A DNA stretch of 61,656 nt, from contig CAMDTN010000010.1 in NCBI GenBank assembly GCA_945907755.1, positions 1 through 61,656 on the forward strand, read 5' to 3'. Positions 20,562 to 28,041 of this stretch are shown here, piece by piece (position 1 is the stretch's first letter; each line of letters opens with the position of its first letter). The notes under the pieces are model-generated. The model was not told the origin of the DNA. It made no database searches and saw only the letters and a list, made by a program, of their open reading frames with translations. Made by a program: the position numbers and the translations under genes. Source of the DNA: Singulisphaera sp. GP187 (GTDB lineage Bacteria; Planctomycetota; GCA-002687715).

Positions 20562-21556
20562 GGGCCCACCGCTCCAACGGTCGCACAATCCAGCGCCACG
20601 CCGCCTTCCAGCAGACTCTGACGCGCTGTTTCCAACACGCGCAGCACTTCCAGCCCGTGACGCGCACCGGTGAGTGGCTCGCTGCGCGCGCTGATGCACG
20701 CAGCGAAATGTTCCAGTTCGCAAGCCAGTGGCTCTGCGCTTCCGGTGACGATGACGCGGCCTTGATCGCGCGCCGCAACATTCAGCACACCACCTGAAGC
20801 GGCACCCGCATCGAACAGAGTCAGGCTGCCTCCGGCGGGGCCGTCGGTGAACTGCGCCATGCGCCTTTCACCCACCACCACCAAACGGTGCTCCTTGGTG
20901 GGGTGCAACCAACTGACAAAGATGTGCCCGCGAATGCCGTCGGGGAATTCGAGGTGTGTCACCGTGACATCCGCGCGGCCTTCGCGCAGATAGCTCCCGC
21001 CATAGGCGCCCACGCGACAAGGCCACTGGCCAGTGAGGTCTAAGAATGCGGCGATGTCATGGGGTGCGAAAGACCAGAGGATGTCTTCGCTTTCGCGCAC
21101 GGTGCCGAGGTTGAGTCGGTTGGAGTATAGATAGCGAATGCGCCCCAATTCCCCTGCGCGCAAGAGACGCTTCAGTTCCACCAACGCGGGGTGATACAGC
21201 GTGATGTGTCCAACCATCAGCACCCGCTTCAAGGAGCAGCTAAGCCGCGCGAGTTCCTCGCCCTCGGCTTCGTCCAGCGTGAGCGGCTTTTCAACCAACA
21301 CGTCTTTGCCCGCCAGCAAGGCAGCGCGGGCAACTTCAAAATGAGTGCGCGCTGGAGTGGCCACCACCACGCCGCTGATGTTGGGGTCTTCCAAGACGGC
21401 CGCTAGGGAGGCGCGCCTGCGAGCTTCAGGCGCGTAGGCCAGCGCTGCGGCGTCCGTGTCGAATGCGGCTGCGAGCCAGCCCTTGGCTTCGAGGACGCGA
21501 CAGTGGTTGCGCCCCCAAGGGCCGACACCAACAACTGCAAGGAATGAGGCCGCCAT
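20558..21556 (-). CDS. Gfo/Idh/MocA oxidoreductase, WbpB/WlbA-like
   Basis: A 332-residue NAD(P)-dependent dehydrogenase. The Rossmann motif is VGVGPWGRNHCRVL at the N-terminus and the catalytic-loop motif is VEKPLTLDEAE. It heads the cassette and would oxidise C3 of UDP-N-acetylglucosaminuronate. The UDP-GlcNAc 6-dehydrogenase (WbpA) needed before it is not in the window. Gene order and overlaps (ATGA to the acetyltransferase, 12 nt to the aminotransferase) indicate one transcript. Confidence 0.88.
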   Translation of the reverse strand: MAASFLAVVGVGPWGRNHCRVLEAKGWLAAAFDTDAAALAYAPEARRRASLAAVLEDPNISGVVVATPARTHFEVARAALLAGKDVLVEKPLTLDEAEGEELARLSCSLKRVLMVGHITLYHPALVELKRLLRAGELGRIRYLYSNRLNLGTVRESEDILWSFAPHDIAAFLDLTGQWPCRVGAYGGSYLREGRADVTVTHLEFPDGIRGHIFVSWLHPTKEHRLVVVGERRMAQFTDGPAGGSLTLFDAGAASGGVLNVAARDQGRVIVTGSAEPLACELEHFAACISARSEPLTGARHGLEVLRVLETARQSLLEGGVALDCATVGAVGP

Positions 21557-21611
21557 GGGCCGACACTATAGGACGCCGCGAGGCTTTTCGCACGGGGCGC
21601 AGCCGCTCAGA

Positions 21612-22295
21612 TCACTTGTCGCCGTCGCCACGACGGCGCGGCTCCCCGCCCTGCCGGGCCTTTTGCATGGCGTCCATGAAAACCTTCACTTGGGCCGCAT
21701 CGAGGATGCCAGCCAGCTCCACATGCCGTGCCTTCTCCATGCCTTGCAAGGCAGCGCGCACTTCTTCTTTGGTCAGCACGCCGTCCTTCACTTGGGCGAA
21801 AAGTTCCTGCGTCTTGACGCGCTGCTCCTCAAACACGGCTTTCACTTTGGCCTCTTGCTCGGGGGTCAGATTCGCCGCCTTGGCAGCAGTTGCGAACATG
21901 TTTTCCAAGGACTCGGCAGGGCGACGATTCTCAAAACCGCCTTCGCCCTTGGGGGTGCGGCGCTGCTGCTCCATTCGAGCCAGCAGTTCCTTCGCTGCCT
22001 TGGCGCGGCCCTCATCTGGGCCGCCTGCAGCAGCCTTCAATTGCGTCTGCGCCAACTTGCCCAAACGCAGCAGCGCTTCCTGTGCTGAACTGCGTATGGC
22101 TTCGTTCTGGTGCGCCATACGCTCGATCAGCACCCGAGCCCAGGCGTCGACTTCAGGGTCTGCCGGGCGTTCTTTGGCCTGCTGCGCATCAGGGCGCTGG
22201 GCCGCAGGCACCGGCTTCAGCGCTACGCCCTCCGTCTGTGCCATCACAGAGCCGCTAAAAAAGGCCAACACTAGCAGTAGGTAAGCAGCTTTCAT
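21612..22295 (-). CDS. Secreted helical protein with Spy/LTxxQ-like segment
   Basis: A 227-residue protein with a signal peptide (MKAAYLLLVLAFFSGSVMAQ) and an otherwise helical, charged sequence rich in Ala, Glu, Lys and Arg. The segment LTPEQEAKVKAVFEEQRVKTQ resembles LTxxQ-type periplasmic proteins (Spy/CpxP/heavy-metal resistor), but the match is weak and no metal ligands stand out. The start codon follows a GGAG box that lies in a hairpin (see the regulatory feature). The function is unknown; a periplasmic chaperone or sensor role is a guess. Confidence 0.7.
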   Translation of the reverse strand: MKAAYLLLVLAFFSGSVMAQTEGVALKPVPAAQRPDAQQAKERPADPEVDAWARVLIERMAHQNEAIRSSAQEALLRLGKLAQTQLKAAAGGPDEGRAKAAKELLARMEQQRRTPKGEGGFENRRPAESLENMFATAAKAANLTPEQEAKVKAVFEEQRVKTQELFAQVKDGVLTKEEVRAALQGMEKARHVELAGILDAAQVKVFMDAMQKARQGGEPRRRGDGDK

Positions 22296-22301
22296 AAGAA
22301 A

Positions 22302-22332
22302 ACTCCGTGGCACGCGAGTTGCGCCACGGAGT
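22302..22332 (-). promoter_or_regulatory. Terminator-like hairpin that contains the ribosome binding site of the next gene
   Basis: On the minus strand a perfect 10-bp inverted repeat (ACTCCGTGGC / GCCACGGAGT, 11-nt loop) is followed by TTTTCTT and then the ATG of the secreted-protein gene. The GGAG Shine-Dalgarno box is in the 3' arm. The element can therefore end the transcript of the upstream GAF/Fis gene, and if it is transcribed it can also hide the ribosome binding site. It may be a plain terminator or an attenuator-like switch. Confidence 0.75.
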
Positions 22333-22362
22333 CTACGGCCTTCCTCGGGCAGTCTTTCGATG

Positions 22363-23088
22363 TCAGTTACGGGCAGCTTTGTATTGGCGCTTGTCCACCG
22401 CGTACTTCTTCAGCAAGCGGGAGAGCTGGCCGCGGTCCATGTTCAAGGAGCGGGCCGCCAAGGCGATATTGCCGCGAGCCTCACGGAGCCGAGCCCGGAT
22501 GAGGCGGCGTTCGTAATTGCACTTGGATTCGCACAACGAGAGCGTGCCATGGAGCGATTCCTCTCCATCGACATCCCCCATTGTCTTGAGCTCGTGGAAG
22601 TGGCTGGCGTTGTCGAGCGCGATGCCCAGATGCCGGCCGACTAGGCCCACCATATCGATGGCAGCGCTGCCGTAGCGGCGCTCAAGGTCGCCCAAGAGAA
22701 GCAGCAAGCTGCCGTGCACACGGGCACCCATGGCCAAGGGCACAGCCAAGGCACGGGTGGCTCCTTGGCCATCCAGAATAGCGTTCAGACTAGTCATGGA
22801 TTTTTGGGTCAGCAACTGCAAATGCGCCGGAGCGATGGCTTCGACCCCCTTGCCGCCGAACGGATATTGCCGATCGGCCCCGTCTTCGCGGGTGATGATG
22901 ACTCCGGCAACGTGCCCGAACACGCTGCGGATGCACTCAACCGCCATGGGCAGCAACCGCTCCGCCTCTTGGACTTGGTGCAGCTTCAGAGTTGCGTCCA
23001 CAAGCTGGCGATAGGCCCCACTTCGAGCGTCTGGCTCACGCAGGCGCTCAGGTTGGATCAAGCTCTGTGTTGCGTGAAAGGCTTCCAA
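22363..23088 (-). CDS. GAF domain / Fis-type HTH regulator
   Basis: A 241-residue protein. Residues about 25-165 have the pattern of a GAF sensor domain. The C-terminus is a Fis-like helix-turn-helix (about 195-241: ALREARGNIALAARSLNMDRGQLSRLLKKY in parts). There is no sigma-54 AAA+ domain between them, so it is not a classical enhancer-binding protein. The start appears to be TTG with a GAGGTG box nine bases upstream. It is followed by a strong hairpin and preceded by a structured 344-bp intergenic region. The ligand and target genes are unknown. Confidence 0.8.
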   Translation of the reverse strand: MEAFHATQSLIQPERLREPDARSGAYRQLVDATLKLHQVQEAERLLPMAVECIRSVFGHVAGVIITREDGADRQYPFGGKGVEAIAPAHLQLLTQKSMTSLNAILDGQGATRALAVPLAMGARVHGSLLLLLGDLERRYGSAAIDMVGLVGRHLGIALDNASHFHELKTMGDVDGEESLHGTLSLCESKCNYERRLIRARLREARGNIALAARSLNMDRGQLSRLLKKYAVDKRQYKAARN

Positions 23089-23276
23089 GGTGACACCTCA
23101 GTTCTTCGTTGGCGAGCGTGCGAACAAGTCTTCATTTCCAGAGACGGGCTTGAGCTTCCTCAGGTTTCCGTCCCCTACAGAGAAAGGCGACTTCAAATGA
23201 CGCACGGCTTGCCACTTTTGCCACGTGGACATTCTCGGCCGTCATGATCGGCTGTATCAAGCTAATCTGCACGGTT

Positions 23277-23365
23277 TTCCATATTTTCCCATATATGCTC
23301 TTGGCACAAGTACTTAGGCGCGACACAGACGCTCCTGTTTTCCGCGGGGCCGTGAAAATATGGAA
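23277..23365. repeat. 12-bp inverted repeat with 65-nt spacer
   Basis: TTCCATATTTTC at 23277-23288 and its exact reverse complement GAAAATATGGAA at 23354-23365. The arms are AT-rich within a GC-rich genome and lie upstream of the GAF/Fis regulator gene. They could be paired operator sites, for example for autoregulation. Confidence 0.7.
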
Positions 23366-23398
23366 CGAGCCGCCGACCGACTAGGGTCTGCGGCTCGT
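23365..23398. terminator. Long hairpin, possible second terminator
   Basis: ACGAGCCGC pairs with GCGGCTCGT, and inside it GACC pairs with GGTC around a 6-nt loop: 13 pairs with one mismatch. On the minus strand it is followed by the T-rich TTCCATATTTTC. It lies behind the first terminator of the thioredoxin-like gene, so it may be a back-up terminator or a structured RNA. Confidence 0.5.
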
Positions 23399-23402
23399 GA
23401 CT

Positions 23403-23420
23403 AAAAGGCCACTTATGGCC
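23403..23420 (-). terminator. Rho-independent terminator of the thioredoxin-like gene
   Basis: On the minus strand a short stem GGCCA-TAAG-TGGCC is followed by TTTT, 13 nt past the stop codon of the thioredoxin-like gene. Confidence 0.6.
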
Positions 23421-23432
23421 AGTGAAGGGGGC

Positions 23433-24185
23433 TCAAATACCCGCGGATGCTGCAGCCGGTGCGCTTGTAGGCACAACGGGCTTTAGCATCTCAGCCTCCT
23501 CAGCCATGACTTTTTCGCGCTCCTTCTCGAGCTTCGCTATGTCCTCGCGGGTCTCGACAAGTTCACGGCGCCCGCGCTCGCAATCATGCTTCGCGAGATG
23601 GTCTTCCGTGTCTTTCATTTCCTGCTTGAGGTCTTCCATGCTCCAGTGGATGCGATCGAGGCTCTGGAGGATGCGCGCTTCCTTCTCCACGACCGCAGCA
23701 AGCAGCTTGCCCGTGTGGTTCTTGAACGCGACTTCCATGCCTTTGAAGACATCTGCTGCGTCGGTGTCCCAACCCTTCAGACGCTTCAGCTCTTTACCGG
23801 CGCTGTCGAGCACAACCACAGTTGGCGTCACGCCACCGTAGGACTCGCGCACGCCAGCATCGCGAATGTCATCCAGCGAGATCTTCACACAATTGAAGAA
23901 ACGACTGGAAAACCCGACGCGTTCGTCGAGGAAAACAGTTCCCTCGTAGCTCATGAGCTTGTCGTCGTTGCGGCCACTGTAGAAATACACCAGCACAGGC
24001 AGGCCTACGCGGAAGCCGCCGGGGCGATGGCCTTCTTCCGTTAGTGCAGAGAGCGGTAGCACCGTGGCTCCATACTCGCCGCCGCCGCCAGTGGCCAGTT
24101 CTCCTGGCAACCAACGCATAGAAACGCGCGCTGCGCGTTCAGGACTGGGGGTTGTTGCTGCACCACCACCACCGGCAACTTTCAT
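23433..24185 (-). CDS. Thioredoxin-fold-like protein with C-terminal coiled coil; start uncertain
   Basis: A 250-residue reading from ATG 24185. After a Gly/Ala/Pro-rich N-terminus comes a region that resembles a thioredoxin fold (VGLPVLVYFYSGRND, then GGVTPTVVVLDSAGKEL with a cis-proline-like TPT). The CxxC motif is absent, so it is unlikely to be a redox enzyme. The last 90 residues are charged and predicted coiled coil, ending in an Ala/Pro tail. The start has no clear ribosome binding site. A perfect GGAGG box and a good signal peptide lie 162 nt upstream in the same frame but are separated by two TGA codons (see that entry). The protein may therefore be secreted by a route I cannot resolve, or the gene may be damaged. 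Confidence 0.65.
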   Translation of the reverse strand: MKVAGGGGAATTPSPERAARVSMRWLPGELATGGGGEYGATVLPLSALTEEGHRPGGFRVGLPVLVYFYSGRNDDKLMSYEGTVFLDERVGFSSRFFNCVKISLDDIRDAGVRESYGGVTPTVVVLDSAGKELKRLKGWDTDAADVFKGMEVAFKNHTGKLLAAVVEKEARILQSLDRIHWSMEDLKQEMKDTEDHLAKHDCERGRRELVETREDIAKLEKEREKVMAEEAEMLKPVVPTSAPAAASAGI

Positions 24186-24266
24186 GCCTGCGGCGGGTGT
24201 CGCACGGCCTGCTGTTGGGCGCGCTGCAGGTGCTGCACGAGCACGAGCGCGGCCCCCACGGGCTCA

Positions 24267-24347
24267 TCACTGCCCCAAAAGTAAATCTGGCATGGCTGCA
24301 ACCAGCAGCAGCGCCAGCAACGAGAACTTCAGCGAATTCTTGAGCAT
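24267..24347 (-). CDS. 26-residue signal-peptide ORF ended by tandem TGA, in frame with the thioredoxin-like gene
   Basis: The ATG at 24347 has a GGAGG box eight bases upstream, the best in this region. It encodes a classical signal peptide (MLKNSLKFSLLALLLVAAM...LLLGQ). The frame then meets TGA TGA (24264-24269). After the stops the same frame is open through an Ala/Arg/Pro-rich stretch into the thioredoxin-like protein. In the +1 frame a GC3-rich stretch (QIYFWGSDEPVGAAL...) runs to a TGA that overlaps ATG 24185. This may be a leader peptide, a frameshift or nonsense error, or decay of a secretion signal. I cannot decide between them. Confidence 0.5.
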   Translation of the reverse strand: MLKNSLKFSLLALLLVAAMPDLLLGQ

Positions 24348-24409
24348 ATTCCACCTCCACAGCAAAGCGGGACGGGGTTCAGTTCCTGCGCCTACTATAG
24401 GCCCAAGTC

Positions 24410-26998
24410 ATGAATAACGACAAGCCATTCTTTCAGCCTATTCGCCAGATTTACTGCCTTCTCTTGATCGCCGCCGCGCTCTTCGGCCAAGACACCGCGG
24501 TGCCTTCGCCCCGCGAGCACTTCGGTTTCGACCTCGGCAGCGACCGCCGCCTGCTGTCTTGGGCAGAACTATCGGGGTACTACCAGCGGCTTGCTGACAC
24601 TTCGCCCTATGTGCGCTGCGAATCCATCGGCACCACGACTGAAGGCCGCCCGATGCTGCTGTTGACGGTTTCGTCGCGCAGCGATGAACAGTTGCGATCC
24701 ATAGAAATTCAACAACGGCGCATGCTTGCACCAACTGACGCTGGGATTCTCAACGCCGACGAATTGGCGGCCATGCCAGCCGTGGTCTACATCCAAGGGA
24801 CATTGCACAGCACCGAGATCGCGGCCTCGTTGCTGTTTCCAGACTTGCTCTATCGCATCGCCACGGGTGCCGATCCGATGGCGCAGCGCATCCGCGATGA
24901 AGTGGTGCTGCTCGTTGCCCCCAGCGCCAATCCCGACGGCATCGACCTCGTCAACACGTGGCACACGCAGACTCTGGGCACGCCCTGGGAAGGCACCACA
25001 CCACCCGATCTGTATCAGACCTACGCCGGCCACGACAACAACCGCGACTGGTTCATGCTGAGCCTGCAAGAGACGCGCTTAGTGACCAAGCTGCTGTACC
25101 AACGCTGGCTCCCGGAAGTGGTGCTGGACATTCACCAGATGGGCGCGAATGGCGCGCGCATGTTTGTGCCGCCGTGCAGCGATCCGCTGAATGACAACAT
25201 TCCCGCAATGGTGACGCGGCAGATCGACCTCGTTGGCGCGCACATGGCGTGGGCATTACAGCAAGCGGGCTGCTCCGGCGTGGTTCAAGATGTGGTGTAC
25301 GACAATTACTGGGCGGGTGGCGCGCGCAACACGCCTTGCCGTCACAACATGGTTGGCATCATCACGGAAACCGCCAGCGCGCGCCTCGCGTCACCCATGG
25401 TTGTCGAGCGCAAGGATTTGCGCGGCCACGGTGGCGGCTTGCCGGAGTACCGCCGCCAAGGCAATTTCCCCGACCCGTGGCCGGGCGGCACATGGCGCAT
25501 GCAGGACATCCTGCGCTACCAAACCGTAAGCACGCTCGCGATGTTGGACCTCGTAGCCCGTTTTCGCGAGAGTTTCGTTATGGATTTCTTTGCGCTGAAT
25601 CGCGAGGCTGTGCGCCGTGGCAATGTAGAAGCGCCTGGCGCGTTTGTGTTGCCCACCAAGCATGTCGACCCTGCAGCAGTGACGCGTTTGGTCAACATCC
25701 TGCTGGAGAGTGGCGTCACCGTGCATCAGATTCAAGACACCACTACTGCTGCAAGCAGCACGCGCACAGATGGCGACATCGTGGTGCTCATGGCGCAGCC
25801 TTTCCGCAATCACGCGAAAGACCTGCTGGAACCACAGCAGTTTCCCGAGGTGCGTTTCACGCGTAATGGAGATGTGACGCGGCCATACGACACCGCTGGT
25901 TGGTGCCTGCCGCAACAGTTTGGCCTGCCATGTGTGGCCTTGGACAAAGCTCCTGCGGGCGTGACACTGCGGCAATTGCGCGCACCGTGGACGCTTCCCA
26001 GCAGCGCGAGCGGCACGGGCAATGTGCTGCGCTGGAGCAGCGAATCCAATGCTGCATTTGTGTTTGCCAATCGGCTGCGCCACACAGGCTTCGAAGTGCG
26101 CCGCGAGATCGGTGGCGAATTTGTGGCGCAAGATGTCCCTAGTGCGACACTCGCAACAGCCGTCAATAATCTTGGCCTGCATGTCAGTCAGCTCTCCGAG
26201 CCGCTAACGCGCGCGCTGCCGACGCAGCCGCTGCAACGGCGCGTCGCGATTTTCCAATCGTGGCCCGCATCCATGGATGGCGGCTGGACGCGCTTGGTTC
26301 TGGAAGAGCACGGCTACAAACCACGCATGCTGACCGCAACAGAAATCAATGGCGGCGCACTGTTCGACGCCGCGCTTCACGCAGGCCGCAGCATCGACAC
26401 GCTGATCATTCCAGACATCAGCCCGCGCAATCTTGCGAAGGGTGCCGACAAAGACCGTCTTCCGCCGGCGTGGCTGGGCGGACTCGAAGGCGTCGGCACC
26501 GAAGCACTGCAGCGCTTCGCGAAATCTGGTGGACGCGTAGTGGCGATGGGCTCCTCGGTGGAGTGGCTCATCCAAGCCTTGGAACTGCCTCTCGAAAACG
26601 GCCTCGCTCAAGCGCCTCGCGAAGGCCCAGCCGCATTTGCATGCCCGGGTTCGCTGCTGCAAACCAACGACACTGTGCTGCGTCCAGACGCCTTGCGCTC
26701 GCAGTCCCACTGGCTGACGCGCAGCACATCCACAGCGCCCATCGTGTATTTCGAAGGCACTTACGCCATGCGCAGCATCGGGAACGCCGCAACCTGCACT
26801 CCGTTGCTCAGCTTCCCTGAGAAAAATGCGTTGCGTTCCGGCTACATCGAAGGCGAAAAGCTCCTCGGTGGGCTGCACGCGCTGGTGGAATGCCGCGTTG
26901 GCGCAGGACACGCCGTGTTGTTTTCGATGCGCCCGCAGCACCGCAGCCAAACTCTCGGCACCTTCAGGCTCTTATTCGAAGCCATTGAAGGGCCCTAA
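24410..26998 (+). CDS. Secreted M14 family zinc carboxypeptidase-like protein
   Basis: An 862-residue exported protein with a signal segment at about 10-26 (IYCLLLIAAALFG). The peptidase M14 domain covers about 40-400. Zinc ligands are H133 and E136 (in GTLHSTEIA) and H242 (in LDIHQMG); the general base is probably E320 (in IITETAS). NPDGIDLVNTW and NNRDWFM are typical of the family. The C-terminal half has a Rossmann-like or glutamine-amidotransferase-like look but no motif I can name. It is likely to act on peptides in the periplasm or outside the cell. It is divergent from the signal-peptide ORF with 62 nt between them. Confidence 0.9.
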   Translation: MNNDKPFFQPIRQIYCLLLIAAALFGQDTAVPSPREHFGFDLGSDRRLLSWAELSGYYQRLADTSPYVRCESIGTTTEGRPMLLLTVSSRSDEQLRSIEIQQRRMLAPTDAGILNADELAAMPAVVYIQGTLHSTEIAASLLFPDLLYRIATGADPMAQRIRDEVVLLVAPSANPDGIDLVNTWHTQTLGTPWEGTTPPDLYQTYAGHDNNRDWFMLSLQETRLVTKLLYQRWLPEVVLDIHQMGANGARMFVPPCSDPLNDNIPAMVTRQIDLVGAHMAWALQQAGCSGVVQDVVYDNYWAGGARNTPCRHNMVGIITETASARLASPMVVERKDLRGHGGGLPEYRRQGNFPDPWPGGTWRMQDILRYQTVSTLAMLDLVARFRESFVMDFFALNREAVRRGNVEAPGAFVLPTKHVDPAAVTRLVNILLESGVTVHQIQDTTTAASSTRTDGDIVVLMAQPFRNHAKDLLEPQQFPEVRFTRNGDVTRPYDTAGWCLPQQFGLPCVALDKAPAGVTLRQLRAPWTLPSSASGTGNVLRWSSESNAAFVFANRLRHTGFEVRREIGGEFVAQDVPSATLATAVNNLGLHVSQLSEPLTRALPTQPLQRRVAIFQSWPASMDGGWTRLVLEEHGYKPRMLTATEINGGALFDAALHAGRSIDTLIIPDISPRNLAKGADKDRLPPAWLGGLEGVGTEALQRFAKSGGRVVAMGSSVEWLIQALELPLENGLAQAPREGPAAFACPGSLLQTNDTVLRPDALRSQSHWLTRSTSTAPIVYFEGTYAMRSIGNAATCTPLLSFPEKNALRSGYIEGEKLLGGLHALVECRVGAGHAVLFSMRPQHRSQTLGTFRLLFEAIEGP

Positions 26999-27011
26999 CC
27001 CTCCCGCGACA

Positions 27012-27944
27012 TCACACGCCTTCCTCCAGCCCTAACAACCCGGCGCCAACGCAGCCCGCGTCGTTGCGCAGGCGCGCTAACACCACAGGCACTCCGCGAA
27101 TCAATGGCCGCAGCGTCTGTTTCTTGAAGGCCGCGCGCACGGGGTCCAGCAGCAAGCGCCCGGCGTTGGAAAAGCCCCCGCCCACCACAATCACATCAGG
27201 AGCTACTAACGCTGCGGCAGTGGCTAGGCCCAGTCCCAGATTCGTGCCCAGCTCTCGCAATGCTGCACGCGCCGCCCGCGCACCGGCCCGTGCACGCTTC
27301 ACGATTTCGCGCGGGGTCAAATCCGCTTCGCCACCGTGCTCGGCGTGGATGCGCACTAATGCTGTGGCAGAGGTGTAGAGCTCTAAGCAACCGCGCCCAT
27401 CAGCGCCATCGTGGCGACACGCAAGACCATCCTTCACGAACACACCGTGACCGATTTCGCCGCCGGTTCCGAAGGCCCCACGCACCACGCGCCCGTGCAC
27501 GACGAGCCCACCACCGAGGCCGGTACCGACGGTCACCATCAACACGCAATTGCGACCGCGCCCCGCACCGCAGCGCGCTTCAGCCAAGGCCGCCACGGTC
27601 GCGTCGTTTTCAACCGCTGCGGGCACTTGCGCCAAGCGGCGAAGTTCCGTGGCCGTGCGCAGGCCTCGAATGCGCGGGATCTGCGGTGGCACAACAGTGA
27701 TCAGTCCATCCCGCCCACGCACAGCGCCGGGCAAACCCATACCGATGGCCACCACGCGCACGCGTTTCGCTTTGGCCGCAGCTTGCGCCGCTTGCACCGC
27801 TGTGGCTAGGCAGGCTTTCAGACCGCGCGTTCCCTTGTCCGCAATCGTCGGCACAGAACCAGTGCTCAGCGCGCGCCCGCTGCGAGTCACCAGCGCAAAC
27901 TTCAAATCCGTGCCGCCCAAGTCCAAGCCAATTCCAACATCCAT
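27012..27944 (-). CDS. ROK family sugar kinase (glucokinase-like)
   Basis: A 310-residue kinase. It shows the ATP phosphate-1 motif GLDLGGTDLKFALV near the N-terminus, the VENDATVAALAE segment, the TVGTGLGGGLV phosphate-2 motif and EIGHG, the sugar-binding Glu/His of ROK enzymes. The CRHDGADGRGCLE region stands in place of the usual zinc motif CxCGxxGC and keeps only part of the cysteines. The ATG has an AGGAG box nine bases upstream. It probably phosphorylates glucose or a related hexose. It is divergent from the TolC-like gene across 97 nt. Confidence 0.87.
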   Translation of the reverse strand: MDVGIGLDLGGTDLKFALVTRSGRALSTGSVPTIADKGTRGLKACLATAVQAAQAAAKAKRVRVVAIGMGLPGAVRGRDGLITVVPPQIPRIRGLRTATELRRLAQVPAAVENDATVAALAEARCGAGRGRNCVLMVTVGTGLGGGLVVHGRVVRGAFGTGGEIGHGVFVKDGLACRHDGADGRGCLELYTSATALVRIHAEHGGEADLTPREIVKRARAGARAARAALRELGTNLGLGLATAAALVAPDVIVVGGGFSNAGRLLLDPVRAAFKKQTLRPLIRGVPVVLARLRNDAGCVGAGLLGLEEGV

Positions 27945-28041
27945 GCGTAACTCCTGACGCAAAGCAGAACCGATGAAGCCCAGCGCGCCAAGGGCTGCCC
28001 GCAGCGACGCAAGTTTCGTATCCTCGCGGCGGGAGCTTCGC

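Larger units (their letters stand above)
23089..23432. other. Gene-free 344-bp region with several inverted repeats
   Basis: This is the only gene-free stretch over 300 bp. It is locally AT-rich (23270-23300). Reading on the minus strand from the thioredoxin-like gene, it holds a terminator (23403-23420), a long hairpin (23365-23398), a 12-bp inverted repeat with widely spaced arms (23277-23288 and 23354-23365), and the TTG start region of the GAF/Fis gene. A 64-codon open frame inside it has no supporting features and I do not call it. Confidence 0.8.

Noticed and set aside
23132-23326. 64-codon open frame on the minus strand in the 23.1-23.4 kb gap
   Set aside because: No ribosome binding site, no family resemblance, and it runs through the repeat arms.
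23300-23330. Possible sigma-54 promoter near TTGGCAC
   Set aside because: The GC element at the right distance (-12) is missing, and the nearby Fis-like protein lacks an AAA+ domain.
24264-24269. Tandem TGA read as two selenocysteines
   Set aside because: Two consecutive Sec codons directly after a signal peptide have no functional logic and no CxxC-type context; a break or leader peptide is more likely.
24139-24360. 73-codon frame on the minus strand beside the signal-peptide ORF (Cys/Trp-rich)
   Set aside because: Codon pattern and composition are those of a shadow of the neighbouring frames; no domain.
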